From Bacteroidales bacterium (GTDB lineage Bacteria; Bacteroidota; Bacteroidia; Bacteroidales; UBA932), in assembly GCA_017478685.1 (NCBI GenBank), contig JAFVDC010000022.1, positions 1 through 19,342 on the forward strand: 19,342 nucleotides of DNA. Reading direction: 5' to 3'. The notes beneath the pieces were generated by a model, which was not told where the DNA came from, did no database searches, and saw only the letters and a program-made list of their open reading frames with translations. The position numbers and the translations under genes are program-made. This document shows, piece after piece, positions 13,013 to 19,342 of the stretch; position 1 is the first letter of the stretch, and every line of letters begins with the position of its first letter.

Positions 13013-14385
13013 TATTTGCGGGCGTTCCAGCTTTCACGGGAGAACTCGCACTCCTTGAACATGGGGTCTATGATGATGTAGGTGCCTTTGATTTTCTCTT
13101 CCAGGAAGGCGTCCACGGCCTCCATCTGCTTTTTCTGCTGTACGCCCTCCAGGATTTGGGTGTAGTCGTTTTCAAAGCTTGCGGTATGGGCGGGGATAAT
13201 CTTGTCTACGCGGATTATCTTGTACACAAGGTTGCCCTGGCGGCCCTGAAGGTAGCCCTCGTTGTCCAGGGACTCAACGGGCTCTGAAATTTCACCGGGC
13301 TTGAGGTCCTTGATGGCTGCGTAGTCTGCGGGCTTCAGCTGGTCTATCTCAAAGTAGGTGCTGCCCGTTGAAGGGTCTGACATCTGGCCTCCGTTGGTGC
13401 GTGACGACGGGTCCTCGGAGAAGAAGCGTGCGGCAAGCTCAAACTTGATGTTTTCGGCAAGGATTTCCGTCCTGATGCTGTCCAGGCGGTGGAAAGCCTT
13501 CTCCCTGTCGTCGGAGGTGTACTGGGGCTTCAGGAGGATGTGGCGGGCGTTGAACATGTCGCCTTTCTTTTCCAGGACCTCAATGATGTGGTAGCCGTCC
13601 GGGGTTTCCACAATCTGGGATACCGTTCCGGGCCGAAGGGCCATTGCAGCATCGGAGAAAGCGGGCCAGAAGATGGACTTGGAAGCCATTCCAAGTTCTC
13701 CGCCGCGCCTTGCACTGCCGGGGTCTTCGGAGTAGATGCGGGCAAGGGTCGAGAACTTTTCCCCGCCGATGATTCGCTCACGGAGGTTAAGGAGCTTCTC
13801 TTTCACGGACACTGCCGCCGCGGCGCGGTCCGGGTAAATGCAGATTTGGCTAAGCTGGTACTTGACCGGCACCACGGGGAGGTCTTCCTGGGCGGTGGTC
13901 TCTATGAACTGCTGAACGTCATAGGGGGTAACCTCCGGGATGCGCTCTGCCACCTGATACCTTTCCTGCTCCGTAAGGCTTTGCTCCTCAAGGGCTTTGC
14001 GCCATTCCTGACGGAGTTTGTAGAGGGGCTTGCCGAAGTATTTCTCCATTTCTTCGTCGCCGCCAAGCTGGGTGCGGAACCAGTCTATCATCTGGGAGAG
14101 GTTGCCTTCCACCATGTCGTTGTTGACGGTGAGGGAGTCCAGCCGGGACTGCATGAGAAACAGCTTGGCCTCCATCATGTTCTGGAGAATCTCGCAGCGC
14201 ATGTCTTTGTCGGAGCCGGACCCCGAGGCGCGCATCTGCTGGACTTCGGCCTCGATGTCGGAGAGGAGTATGACCTCACCGCCTATTGTGGCCACGGTTT
14301 TGTCTATGACGCCCTTGTATTTCTGGGCGCTAAGAGTGATGCAGGCCGAAAGGCATATTGCTAAACAGAGAAATATACGTTTCAT
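13012..14385 (-). CDS. SurA-type peptidyl-prolyl isomerase/chaperone
   Basis: This periplasmic foldase (457 aa) has a signal peptide (MKRIFLCLAICLSACITLSA, then Q). It has a SurA N-terminal chaperone segment with VIDKTVATIGGEVILLSDIE, followed by two parvulin domains. The first contains FSTLARIYSEDPGSARRGGELG and TPDGYHIIEVLEKKG; the second NARHILLKPQ, FELAARFFSEDPSSRTNGGQM and a degenerate end. The YSEDP...GGELG pattern is typical of rotamase domains. It helps outer-membrane proteins fold. The ATG at 14385 is two bases after the stop of the upstream gene; a TTG two codons further upstream is possible. It is followed by the OstA-like gene with a one-base overlap. I avoid the symbol surA because several paralogues exist in this phylum. 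Confidence 0.9.
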   Translation of the reverse strand: MKRIFLCLAICLSACITLSAQKYKGVIDKTVATIGGEVILLSDIEAEVQQMRASGSGSDKDMRCEILQNMMEAKLFLMQSRLDSLTVNNDMVEGNLSQMIDWFRTQLGGDEEMEKYFGKPLYKLRQEWRKALEEQSLTEQERYQVAERIPEVTPYDVQQFIETTAQEDLPVVPVKYQLSQICIYPDRAAAAVSVKEKLLNLRERIIGGEKFSTLARIYSEDPGSARRGGELGMASKSIFWPAFSDAAMALRPGTVSQIVETPDGYHIIEVLEKKGDMFNARHILLKPQYTSDDREKAFHRLDSIRTEILAENIKFELAARFFSEDPSSRTNGGQMSDPSTGSTYFEIDQLKPADYAAIKDLKPGEISEPVESLDNEGYLQGRQGNLVYKIIRVDKIIPAHTASFENDYTQILEGVQQKKQMEAVDAFLEEKIKGTYIIIDPMFKECEFSRESWNARK

Positions 14386-14387
14386 AA

Positions 14388-15257
14388 TCAATAAGTTACA
14401 AATTTATTGTTCTTGCGGGCATCTTCCAGGAGGCTCTCTTCCAGGGAAAGCTGGAGCTGGTGGCGGCGTGCGCTCACCACAAGGTCCCGGATGCGTTCAC
14501 GGCAGTATTCCAGCGGGGCTGTCTTGCCTTCCGGAACAATTTCTGCGATGTATGCAAGATGGAGGTTTCCGGAGTCGTCCTTGATTTCCGCGAAACCGTT
14601 TTTGATGGAGGAGAGAAGGGCCTTGTAGTCCACTCCAAGCTCCTGTCCAAGGGTTATGGCGTCCATCCAGGTGTCGGACGTGTCGGCGTACTTTATGGCC
14701 GATGTATATGCAAGTTGTTCGGCCTCTGTTACTTCGGTGTCGTCGGCCGAAGACATGAGGCTGCGGATGCGCTTCAGGAGGCGTGAATCCGCGGGGATAA
14801 TGAGATATCGGGCCTTGATTACAGGGCGTTCCAGGGTGAATTTGGAGGCGTTTTGGTTGTAGTAGGCCTCAATCTCTGAGTCTGTCACAAGGGTGTCCAG
14901 CCTCTGGTTTATGTAAAGCTGCTCGTAGCGGTATTTGAGGAGGGAGCGGCGGTACTGCTCCAGTTCCTTTGTCACGTCTTTCTCCGAGGCAGAGAGCTGG
15001 GCTTCGGCCATGTCTACAAGGAGGAGGTCTTCGGCCCAGGCCTTGATGTAGCGGGCGGCAAGGTTGGCGCTGTCTTCGGGGGACACGCCGGCGGGGATGA
15101 ATTTCTCAAGTTCGCTTCTGTGGAGCCTGTGGTCTCCGGCGCGCGCCACCACCTCTCCGCGGAAAAGTTCCGCGGTGGCTTCGGAGAAGCGTCCCACGCC
15201 CTTGCAGGATGCGAGAACCGCCACGGCACAAACCATTATGAGAAACCGTTTTGTCAT
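14388..15257 (-). CDS. SurA-like lipoprotein chaperone without clear PPIase domain
   Basis: The protein (289 aa) has a lipobox LASC at residue 18. It then has a helical SurA_N-like region (HRSELEKFIPAGVSPEDSAN, ARYIKAWAEDLLLVDMAEAQ, YRRSLLKYRYEQLYINQRLD) with the common SDSEIEAYYNQN-type motif here as TDSEIEAYYNQNASKF. A weakly conserved stretch at about 170-260 occupies the place of a parvulin domain but lacks the usual HIL and GG motifs. It probably works with the downstream foldase in outer-membrane protein assembly. Bacteroidota often have two or three such genes in a row. It starts 27 nt after dacB, with a TATATTTG box in between. Confidence 0.8.
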   Translation of the reverse strand: MTKRFLIMVCAVAVLASCKGVGRFSEATAELFRGEVVARAGDHRLHRSELEKFIPAGVSPEDSANLAARYIKAWAEDLLLVDMAEAQLSASEKDVTKELEQYRRSLLKYRYEQLYINQRLDTLVTDSEIEAYYNQNASKFTLERPVIKARYLIIPADSRLLKRIRSLMSSADDTEVTEAEQLAYTSAIKYADTSDTWMDAITLGQELGVDYKALLSSIKNGFAEIKDDSGNLHLAYIAEIVPEGKTAPLEYCRERIRDLVVSARRHQLQLSLEESLLEDARKNNKFVTY

Positions 15258-15275
15258 TCTTCTATAGAAATCTCA

Positions 15276-15283
15276 CAAATATA
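15276..15283 (-). promoter_or_regulatory. -7 box TATATTTG for the foldase operon
   Basis: The minus strand reads TATATTTG in the gap between the dacB stop and the ATG at 15257, leaving a leader of about 12 nt. The -33 position would lie inside the dacB 3' end and shows no clear TTTG at normal spacing. Confidence 0.4.
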
Positions 15284-15284
15284 A

Positions 15285-16730
15285 TCAAATTTTGCCGATT
15301 AATTGTATGAGGCTTTCCAGGACGGGCCTTACCTGGGAAGGTTTGGCGGCGCAATTGTTTGTCATGATGGAAAAACTGATGCGCGGCTTCCCTTCGGCAT
15401 CAAGCACATAACCGGAGTAGCAGAGGACTCCTCCCATGGAGCCGCTCTTGATGCGGAACTTCCAGGGAGTGAGGTTCTTAAGTGCCGTGAGGGTGCCTTC
15501 TCCGGGGCGGGGAAGGGACTCCACAAAGGCCTTGTTTCCGCTCATTGCGGCAAGGTAGCCGGCCATCCATTCCGGAGATACGTTTCCGGCCCTTGACAGC
15601 CCGCTGCCGTCTTTCTGGACTATGCCGGAGGCCTTGCCGGGAACTATGTCGTCAAGGACCTCGTTTATGGCAACCAGGCAGCTGTCGTATACGGCAATTC
15701 CTGTGGCGGCTTCGCCCATTGCGCGGAAAAGGGCTTCGGCGTAGAAATTGTCGGAGTCGTAGTTGGTTTTCCGGCAAATCTGCGCCAGGGCGGGGGACTG
15801 GGTATGGCCGATGAGCGTAACTTTTTCGTCAGCCCCGGTCTTATACGTTCCGGTCACCTCCCACCCCGTGGCCAACAGGTTCTTGTAGAACTCGTGGGCG
15901 CAGGTGAGGGCGCCGTACTTGTTTGCGGCCTGCTCTTTCTTCGGCCTGCGGTCTATTGCGTAAGTGCCTGTGAGAACGGCCTTTGAACTGAGGTCTGAGG
16001 TTTGCATGAGGAGGCTGTTTCCGCTTCCGGCAGGGCCTGTGGTGCCGCAGTTCTCAATTTGGAGCCAAGGGGTTTCGGGGTACGCCTGGACCATGTTCAC
16101 AGGGTCTCCAACCTTTGCCCCGGCGCTAACCTCAAGGTCTATTGTGTTTTCATAGAAACCGAGGGCGCTGGAGCCTGCGGCATAGTAGGTCCACACGTCT
16201 CCGTATTCCCAGCCGATGTTCTCCAGGCCGCCTTCCCAGGCGCTTCCGTCACCAACCACATTGCCGTCTATGCGCTTTATCCCGGCTTCGGCCAGGAGGG
16301 ATTTCCATTTCCAGAAAAGGGCTTCGGCCTTGTAAGCCGTGGAATCTGCGGCGCCTATTGTGGGATCTCCGCCGCCGATTATGTAAACGTCTCCGTGGAG
16401 CGTGCCGTCCTCCCCGATGCTGCCCTTGTAGCCGATTCCGGTTTCAAACCTGTACTCCGGGCCGAATGCCCTGAGCGCCGCGCCCGTTGTTACAAGCTTC
16501 ATGTTAGATGCCGGCACCATACGCGTTGAGGAGTTGTACGCGGCAATTACCTTCCCGTCAATCTCCATGGCGCACACGCCCACCACGGCGCCTTTCAGTG
16601 GCCCGTTATTAACCTGGCTCTCAATATATTGCGTAATGCTCTGGCGCCACGCGGCATCCTGCGCAAATGCGTCAGACGCCCCGGCGCTCACCGCCAGGGC
16701 CAGCATCACTGCCGTAAGTCTTTGTTTCAT
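15285..16730 (-). CDS. dacB: D-alanyl-D-alanine carboxypeptidase/endopeptidase (PBP4, peptidase S13)
   Basis: The enzyme trims and opens peptidoglycan cross-links in the periplasm. The signal peptide ends AFAQ (residue 24). The active-site motifs are S75-N-M-K78 in VPASNMKLVTT, SDN in YDSDNFYAEAL, and KSG in FRIKSGSMGGVL. GGGDPTIG, GWEYGDVWTYYAAGSSAL and VQKDGSGLSRAGNVSPEW are also family signatures. The length (481 aa) is normal. I chose the ATG at 16730, which puts the basic residues directly before the hydrophobic signal. An ATG at 16739 is the alternative. Longer readings run through the tandem hairpin array and add no homologous sequence. A TACTTTTG box lies at 16744-16751 within the first hairpin unit, giving a very short leader. 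Confidence 0.93.
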   Translation of the reverse strand: MKQRLTAVMLALAVSAGASDAFAQDAAWRQSITQYIESQVNNGPLKGAVVGVCAMEIDGKVIAAYNSSTRMVPASNMKLVTTGAALRAFGPEYRFETGIGYKGSIGEDGTLHGDVYIIGGGDPTIGAADSTAYKAEALFWKWKSLLAEAGIKRIDGNVVGDGSAWEGGLENIGWEYGDVWTYYAAGSSALGFYENTIDLEVSAGAKVGDPVNMVQAYPETPWLQIENCGTTGPAGSGNSLLMQTSDLSSKAVLTGTYAIDRRPKKEQAANKYGALTCAHEFYKNLLATGWEVTGTYKTGADEKVTLIGHTQSPALAQICRKTNYDSDNFYAEALFRAMGEAATGIAVYDSCLVAINEVLDDIVPGKASGIVQKDGSGLSRAGNVSPEWMAGYLAAMSGNKAFVESLPRPGEGTLTALKNLTPWKFRIKSGSMGGVLCYSGYVLDAEGKPRISFSIMTNNCAAKPSQVRPVLESLIQLIGKI

Positions 16731-16741
16731 GCAATCCATAA

Positions 16742-16869
16742 TGCAAAAGTAGCCATATTTTTGCACAAATGGTGCCAGCCCGTCCGCCCAAGTGCAAAAC
16801 AGGGGTGTTTTTGCACCTGAGGAGGCAGAAACGGAGGTTCCCGGTGCAAAAATGGGGTGTTTTTGCACC
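16742..16869. repeat. three tandem about 51-bp hairpin units
   Basis: Units begin with TGCAAAA at 16742, 16793 and 16845, so the periods are 51 and 52 bp. Each unit holds an inverted repeat of the type TGCAAAA...TTTTGCA. The third is the strongest: GGTGCAAAAA (16843-16852), 7-nt loop, TTTTTGCACC (16860-16869). Units 2 and 3 also share GGGGTGTTTTTGCACC and a GGAGGC tail. The array fills the gap between nhaC and dacB. Unit 3, nine bases past the nhaC stop, may act as a terminator. Unit 1 contains the presumed dacB -7 box. Confidence 0.75.
16744..16751 (-). promoter_or_regulatory. -7 box TACTTTTG for dacB
   Basis: The minus strand reads TACTTTTG within the left arm of hairpin unit 1, 13 nt before the ATG at 16730. 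A TTTG 14 nt upstream is a poorly spaced -33 candidate. Confidence 0.4.
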
Positions 16870-16877
16870 CGGGGAGG

Positions 16878-18170
16878 CTAGGCTTTAAGTCTGGGAAATC
16901 CCAGCAGGATGGAAAGGCATGCCATGATGCCAAGGGCGAAGGGGTAGTAAAGGTGCCCTATTATGGACAGGGCCGAAACCCCTGAAAGGCCGGCGGCCAT
17001 GAGCATCTGGGCGCCGTATGGCAGGATGCCCTGGACAAGGCAGGAAAAGGTGTCAAGGATGGAAGCAGTCTTGCGGGGATCCAGGCCGAAACGGGAGGAA
17101 ATGTCCTTTGCCAGTGGCCCCACGGTAATGATTGCTATGGTGTTGTTGGCCGTACACATGTTCACCAGGGAAACCAGGGCGGCGATGGATGCGCTGGCGC
17201 CGCGCGGGCCGTTGATCCGGCGAGTAAGCCGGCCGATGATAAGCTCCAGCCCACCGTTGTAGCGGATTAGTTCCAGAAGCCCTCCGGCAAGAAGTGAAAC
17301 TATTATGAGTTCGCCCATTCCGCCAATCCCGGAGCCTATTGCCGAAAGCCATCCCACAAAGTTGTAAGCGCCTGTAAGCCAGCCGATAACGCCGTTTACG
17401 CCTATGCCCACGGCAAGCACTGTGACAACATTAACGCCCATGATGGCAAGAACTATCACAAGAAGATACGGCAGCATGAGATACCAGTCGGCCCCAAGGG
17501 TTTCCGGGGCGGCGCTGATATTTCGGCCCAGAAAAACATACAGCACGGCAATGACCAGTGCTGCGGGCGCCGCTATCCAAAGGTTCACCTTGAACTTGTC
17601 CTTCATGGAGCAGCCCTGGGTTTTGGTGGCGGCGACGGTGGTGTCCGATATGAAAGAGAGGTTGTCCCCGAAGAATGCGCCTCCCACGATGATGCCGGTG
17701 ATGAGCGGGATGCTTGACCCTATTCCGGCGGCTATGCCGGCAGCAATTGGAACCAGCGCCACAATTGTGCCCACAGAGGTGCCAATTGCCATTGACACAA
17801 AGCAGGAAGCCAGGAACAGGCCGGCGTAAAGGAGGTTTCCGGGAAGGACGCTCAGGGTGGCGTTCACGGTTGCGTCAATGGCTCCGATGTCCTTGGCGGT
17901 GGAGGCGAACGCCCCCGCCAGCACAAAGATCCATATCATCAGAAGGACGTTGCGGTTGCCTGCTCCGGCCGAAAAAATGGCTATCTTTTCGTCGGTCTTG
18001 TCTACGCCGCGGGTGATTAACATGGCATAGGCCGTGGCGATTATGAACGCCGCCGCCACAGGTACCTTATAAAAATCTCCGGCAAGGATGGAGCCGGCCA
18101 CATAAACGGCCATAAACACAAGAAGCGGGCTCAGGGCCAGCCATCCGCTAATCTTTTTTCCGGTTGACAT
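16878..18170 (-). CDS. NhaC-family Na+/H+ antiporter-type transporter
   Basis: A polytopic inner-membrane protein (430 aa, about eleven or twelve hydrophobic segments). The family exchanges sodium, or in some members malate/lactate, for protons. The signatures are GTSVGTIVALVPIA at 130-143 and the broken-helix motif GGAFFGDNLSFISDTT at 163-178, mirrored in the second half by NMCTANNTIAIITVGP and SCLVQGILPYGAQ. The start follows a TATCTTTG box by 20 nt. It is the first gene of the minus-strand train, but the hairpin array after it probably separates its transcript from dacB. The substrate cannot be decided from sequence. Confidence 0.88.
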   Translation of the reverse strand: MSTGKKISGWLALSPLLVFMAVYVAGSILAGDFYKVPVAAAFIIATAYAMLITRGVDKTDEKIAIFSAGAGNRNVLLMIWIFVLAGAFASTAKDIGAIDATVNATLSVLPGNLLYAGLFLASCFVSMAIGTSVGTIVALVPIAAGIAAGIGSSIPLITGIIVGGAFFGDNLSFISDTTVAATKTQGCSMKDKFKVNLWIAAPAALVIAVLYVFLGRNISAAPETLGADWYLMLPYLLVIVLAIMGVNVVTVLAVGIGVNGVIGWLTGAYNFVGWLSAIGSGIGGMGELIIVSLLAGGLLELIRYNGGLELIIGRLTRRINGPRGASASIAALVSLVNMCTANNTIAIITVGPLAKDISSRFGLDPRKTASILDTFSCLVQGILPYGAQMLMAAGLSGVSALSIIGHLYYPFALGIMACLSILLGFPRLKA

Positions 18171-18190
18171 AAATACTCTACTAACTTTTG

Positions 18191-18219
18191 CAAAGATAGG
18201 AATTTTTGTTTACCGCAAA
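18191..18219 (-). promoter_or_regulatory. promoter for the NhaC-family gene
   Basis: The minus strand has TTTG (18216-18219), 17 nt, then TATCTTTG (18191-18198). It overlaps the divergent promoter of the kinase gene in an 84-bp intergenic space. Confidence 0.55.
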
Positions 18220-18234
18220 AAATTATTACCTTTA
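18205..18234 (+). promoter_or_regulatory. promoter for the cytidylate-kinase-like gene
   Basis: TTTG (18205-18208), 18 nt, then TACCTTTA (18227-18234), one base off TAnnTTTG, lies 20 nt before the ATG at 18255. The two divergent promoters interleave, so their use may be mutually exclusive. Confidence 0.5.
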
Positions 18235-18254
18235 CAAGACTTAAAACATTCAGC

Positions 18255-18902
18255 ATGGATACTTCTCAGAAATTTGTAATCACCATCAGCCGCGAACTCG
18301 GATCCGGCGGCCGTACAGTTGGCCGTAAACTCGCCCAGGCCCTTGGTGTCCGCTACTCCGACAAAGAGCTCATCCATGAGCTCATGAAACGCTTCAACCT
18401 CACAATTTCCGGCATCGAGAAACTCAAGGGGGAAAAGAAAACCTGGATAGCAGATTTCATCCAGATGGTTGCACCCATCCCCAAAATATCCATGATTACT
18501 GGTTCGGCCAGCAAGTTTGTGACGGAATTCCGCCCGGATGTCACCTCTGATGATATTTTTAAGGCCGAAACCGAAATCCTGCAGGCCATTGCCGCGGAAG
18601 GCTCATGCGTGATTGCCGGCCGCTCCGGATTCCATGTCCTCAGGGACTGCCCCAACAAAGTTGACGTGTTCATCACCGCATCCAAGGAGCACCGCGTAGA
18701 GCGTGTCGCCCGCAAGCAGGGTCTCACGGAAGAAGCCGCCGCCGTGCTCATTGACAAAATAGACCAAGACCGCGACAACTACATCAAGCGCTACACCGGC
18801 GTCAGCCGCTACGACGCCCGCAACTACCACCTTGTCCTGAACATGGACAACCTCACTGAGGACAAGGCCGTGGAACTTATTCTCAAGTATATCGGCAAGT
18901 AA
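18255..18902 (+). CDS. cytidylate kinase-like family protein
   Basis: The protein (215 aa) opens with FVITISRELGSGGRTVGRKLAQALGVRYSDKEL, the nucleotide-binding loop and following helix of the cytidylate-kinase-like family; SGGRTVG replaces the classic GxxGxGK loop. Further family marks are EILQAIAAEGSCVIAGRSG, the CPNKVDVFITASKEHRVERV arm and the DRDNYIKRYTGVSRYDARNYHLVLN end. The protein is cytosolic. The family is distinct from housekeeping Cmk, and its natural substrate is not settled as far as I know. It stands alone on the plus strand. No terminator with a T tract follows; the next structure is the long hairpin at 18972. Confidence 0.88.
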   Translation: MDTSQKFVITISRELGSGGRTVGRKLAQALGVRYSDKELIHELMKRFNLTISGIEKLKGEKKTWIADFIQMVAPIPKISMITGSASKFVTEFRPDVTSDDIFKAETEILQAIAAEGSCVIAGRSGFHVLRDCPNKVDVFITASKEHRVERVARKQGLTEEAAAVLIDKIDQDRDNYIKRYTGVSRYDARNYHLVLNMDNLTEDKAVELILKYIGK

Positions 18903-18971
18903 ACCGCCCCTCTGCAAGCCCCCCTTTCGTAATGCCGGCTTGGTGGAGGCTAAGTTGCTGTGGATTAGGCG

Positions 18972-19019
18972 TTTACAGAATAGTCTACCAGAACATATTC
19001 TGGTAGACTATTCTGTAAA
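18972..19019. repeat. perfect inverted repeat, 22-bp stem with 4-nt loop
   Basis: The left arm (18972-18993, starting TTTACAGAATAG) is the exact reverse complement of the right arm (18998-19019), with loop CATA. It extends three further pairs if a G:T is allowed. It is AT-rich with no T tract, so it is not a standard terminator. The rest of the 18903-19152 spacer holds no gene I can support; CCCCCCTTT near 18921 and AAAGGGGG near 19051 form a weak outer inverted pair. Confidence 0.75.
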
Positions 19020-19152
19020 TGCTTGGCAATCAGAGGGTTGCCTTGCACCAAAGGGGGAGAAGTGGAATTGCGGTTCTATTCTTCGGCCACCAATATAGCA
19101 GCCCTACTAAGAGTTTTATAGAGGACAGACCGATAGAGGAATTTTCTTTACT

Positions 19153-19342
19153 CTATCCTTTACCGAACCGTTTCTTGACAAAGGCCTTTGCATTGCCGAC
19201 GATCTCGGGAATCGGCTTACCGGTACTGCGCAGGGTGAAAACTTCCATAATGGCAAAGCCTCCAATATAAAGCAGTGCCGCCCACAGCCATTGAATGCCA
19301 TCGTATTCCACACTCCGGTTGATCAGTACAAGCGCCCAGATG
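19153..19342 (-). CDS. C-terminal part of a membrane protein entering from the right edge
   Basis: One minus-strand frame is open from the window edge to a TAG at 19153-19155, about 62 codons. It reads INRSVEYDGIQWLWAALLYI, then GGFAIMEVFTLRSTGKPIPE, and ends FVKKRFGKG. There is one clear hydrophobic segment (WLWAALLYIGGFAIMEVF) followed by a basic cytosolic tail. The residue pattern is protein-like and the frame has no stops. I do not recognise the family. The start is outside the window. Confidence 0.6.
   Translation of the reverse strand, partial: IWALVLINRSVEYDGIQWLWAALLYIGGFAIMEVFTLRSTGKPIPEIVGNAKAFVKKRFGKG

Noticed and set aside
16731..16868. N-terminal extension of dacB through the hairpin array
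   Set aside because: The added residues only translate the repeat units and would hide the signal peptide. The promoter box also lies inside this stretch.
18920..19058. MITE with CCCCCTTT/AAAGGGGG terminal inverted repeats around the long hairpin
   Set aside because: The outer match is only about eight bases and no target-site duplication is visible. The hairpin itself is kept as a finding.
19019..19270. Plus-strand 83-aa frame at the right end
   Set aside because: It starts inside the hairpin arm and opposes the more protein-like minus-strand membrane C-terminus.

Overview
The window reads as a piece of a Bacteroidota chromosome, most likely a GC-rich gut-type Bacteroidales. The reasons are the recurrent TAnnTTTG promoter boxes just upstream of genes, mostly weak Shine-Dalgarno sequences, and gene families typical of that phylum (DUF2490 barrel, VTC/DUF4956 pair, long OstA-like protein beside SurA-like foldases, head-GIN DUF2807 lipoprotein, short ICAS-type leader-like protein). 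No rRNA, tRNA or CRISPR array was found. Species cannot be named from this sequence alone.

Left part (1-5443). A short ORF and the first codons of a secreted protein run off the left edge on the minus strand. A lone 95-aa conserved hypothetical gene follows on the plus strand and ends in a perfect 24-nt palindrome. The minus strand then carries a likely envelope module, in transcription order: a beta-helix carbohydrate-binding-type lipoprotein (Cthe_2159-like), a small secreted repeat protein, a VTC polyphosphate-polymerase-type enzyme, the membrane protein DUF4956, and a DUF2490 outer-membrane barrel. The last three overlap by 4 nt or more. Together they could link a cytosolic polyphosphate-type enzyme, an inner-membrane protein, an outer-membrane barrel and a surface lipoprotein.

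Middle (5444-8280). Divergent from that module is a four-TM membrane-anchored LytTR regulator. In the shared promoter region lie two direct repeats 21 bp apart, a candidate LytTR site. Convergent to the LytTR gene is a REP-associated tyrosine transposase (RAYT, HUH nuclease), coupled to a 116-aa helical protein of unknown function. Two 114-bp, about 96% identical inverted repeats, each built of two hairpins with the arm GGGCGAGGCTGG, enclose the LytTR and RAYT genes. They are probably the partner REP/BIME-like elements of the RAYT. This is the most unusual block in the window.

Right part (8281-18170). One long minus-strand gene train covers nhaC, dacB (PBP4-type peptidase), a SurA-like lipoprotein, a SurA-type foldase, an OstA/LptA-like protein, galE with an extra helical tail, and a DUF2807 lipoprotein. 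Envelope biogenesis is the theme: peptidoglycan trimming, OMP folding, LPS transport and UDP-sugar supply. The OstA-like gene has REP-like palindromes translated in frame inside a low-complexity insertion. Three tandem about 51-bp hairpin units lie between nhaC and dacB.

Right end (18171-19342). A cytidylate-kinase-like gene diverges from nhaC. After it comes a 250-bp spacer with a perfect 22-bp-stem hairpin, then the C-terminus of a membrane protein entering from the right edge.
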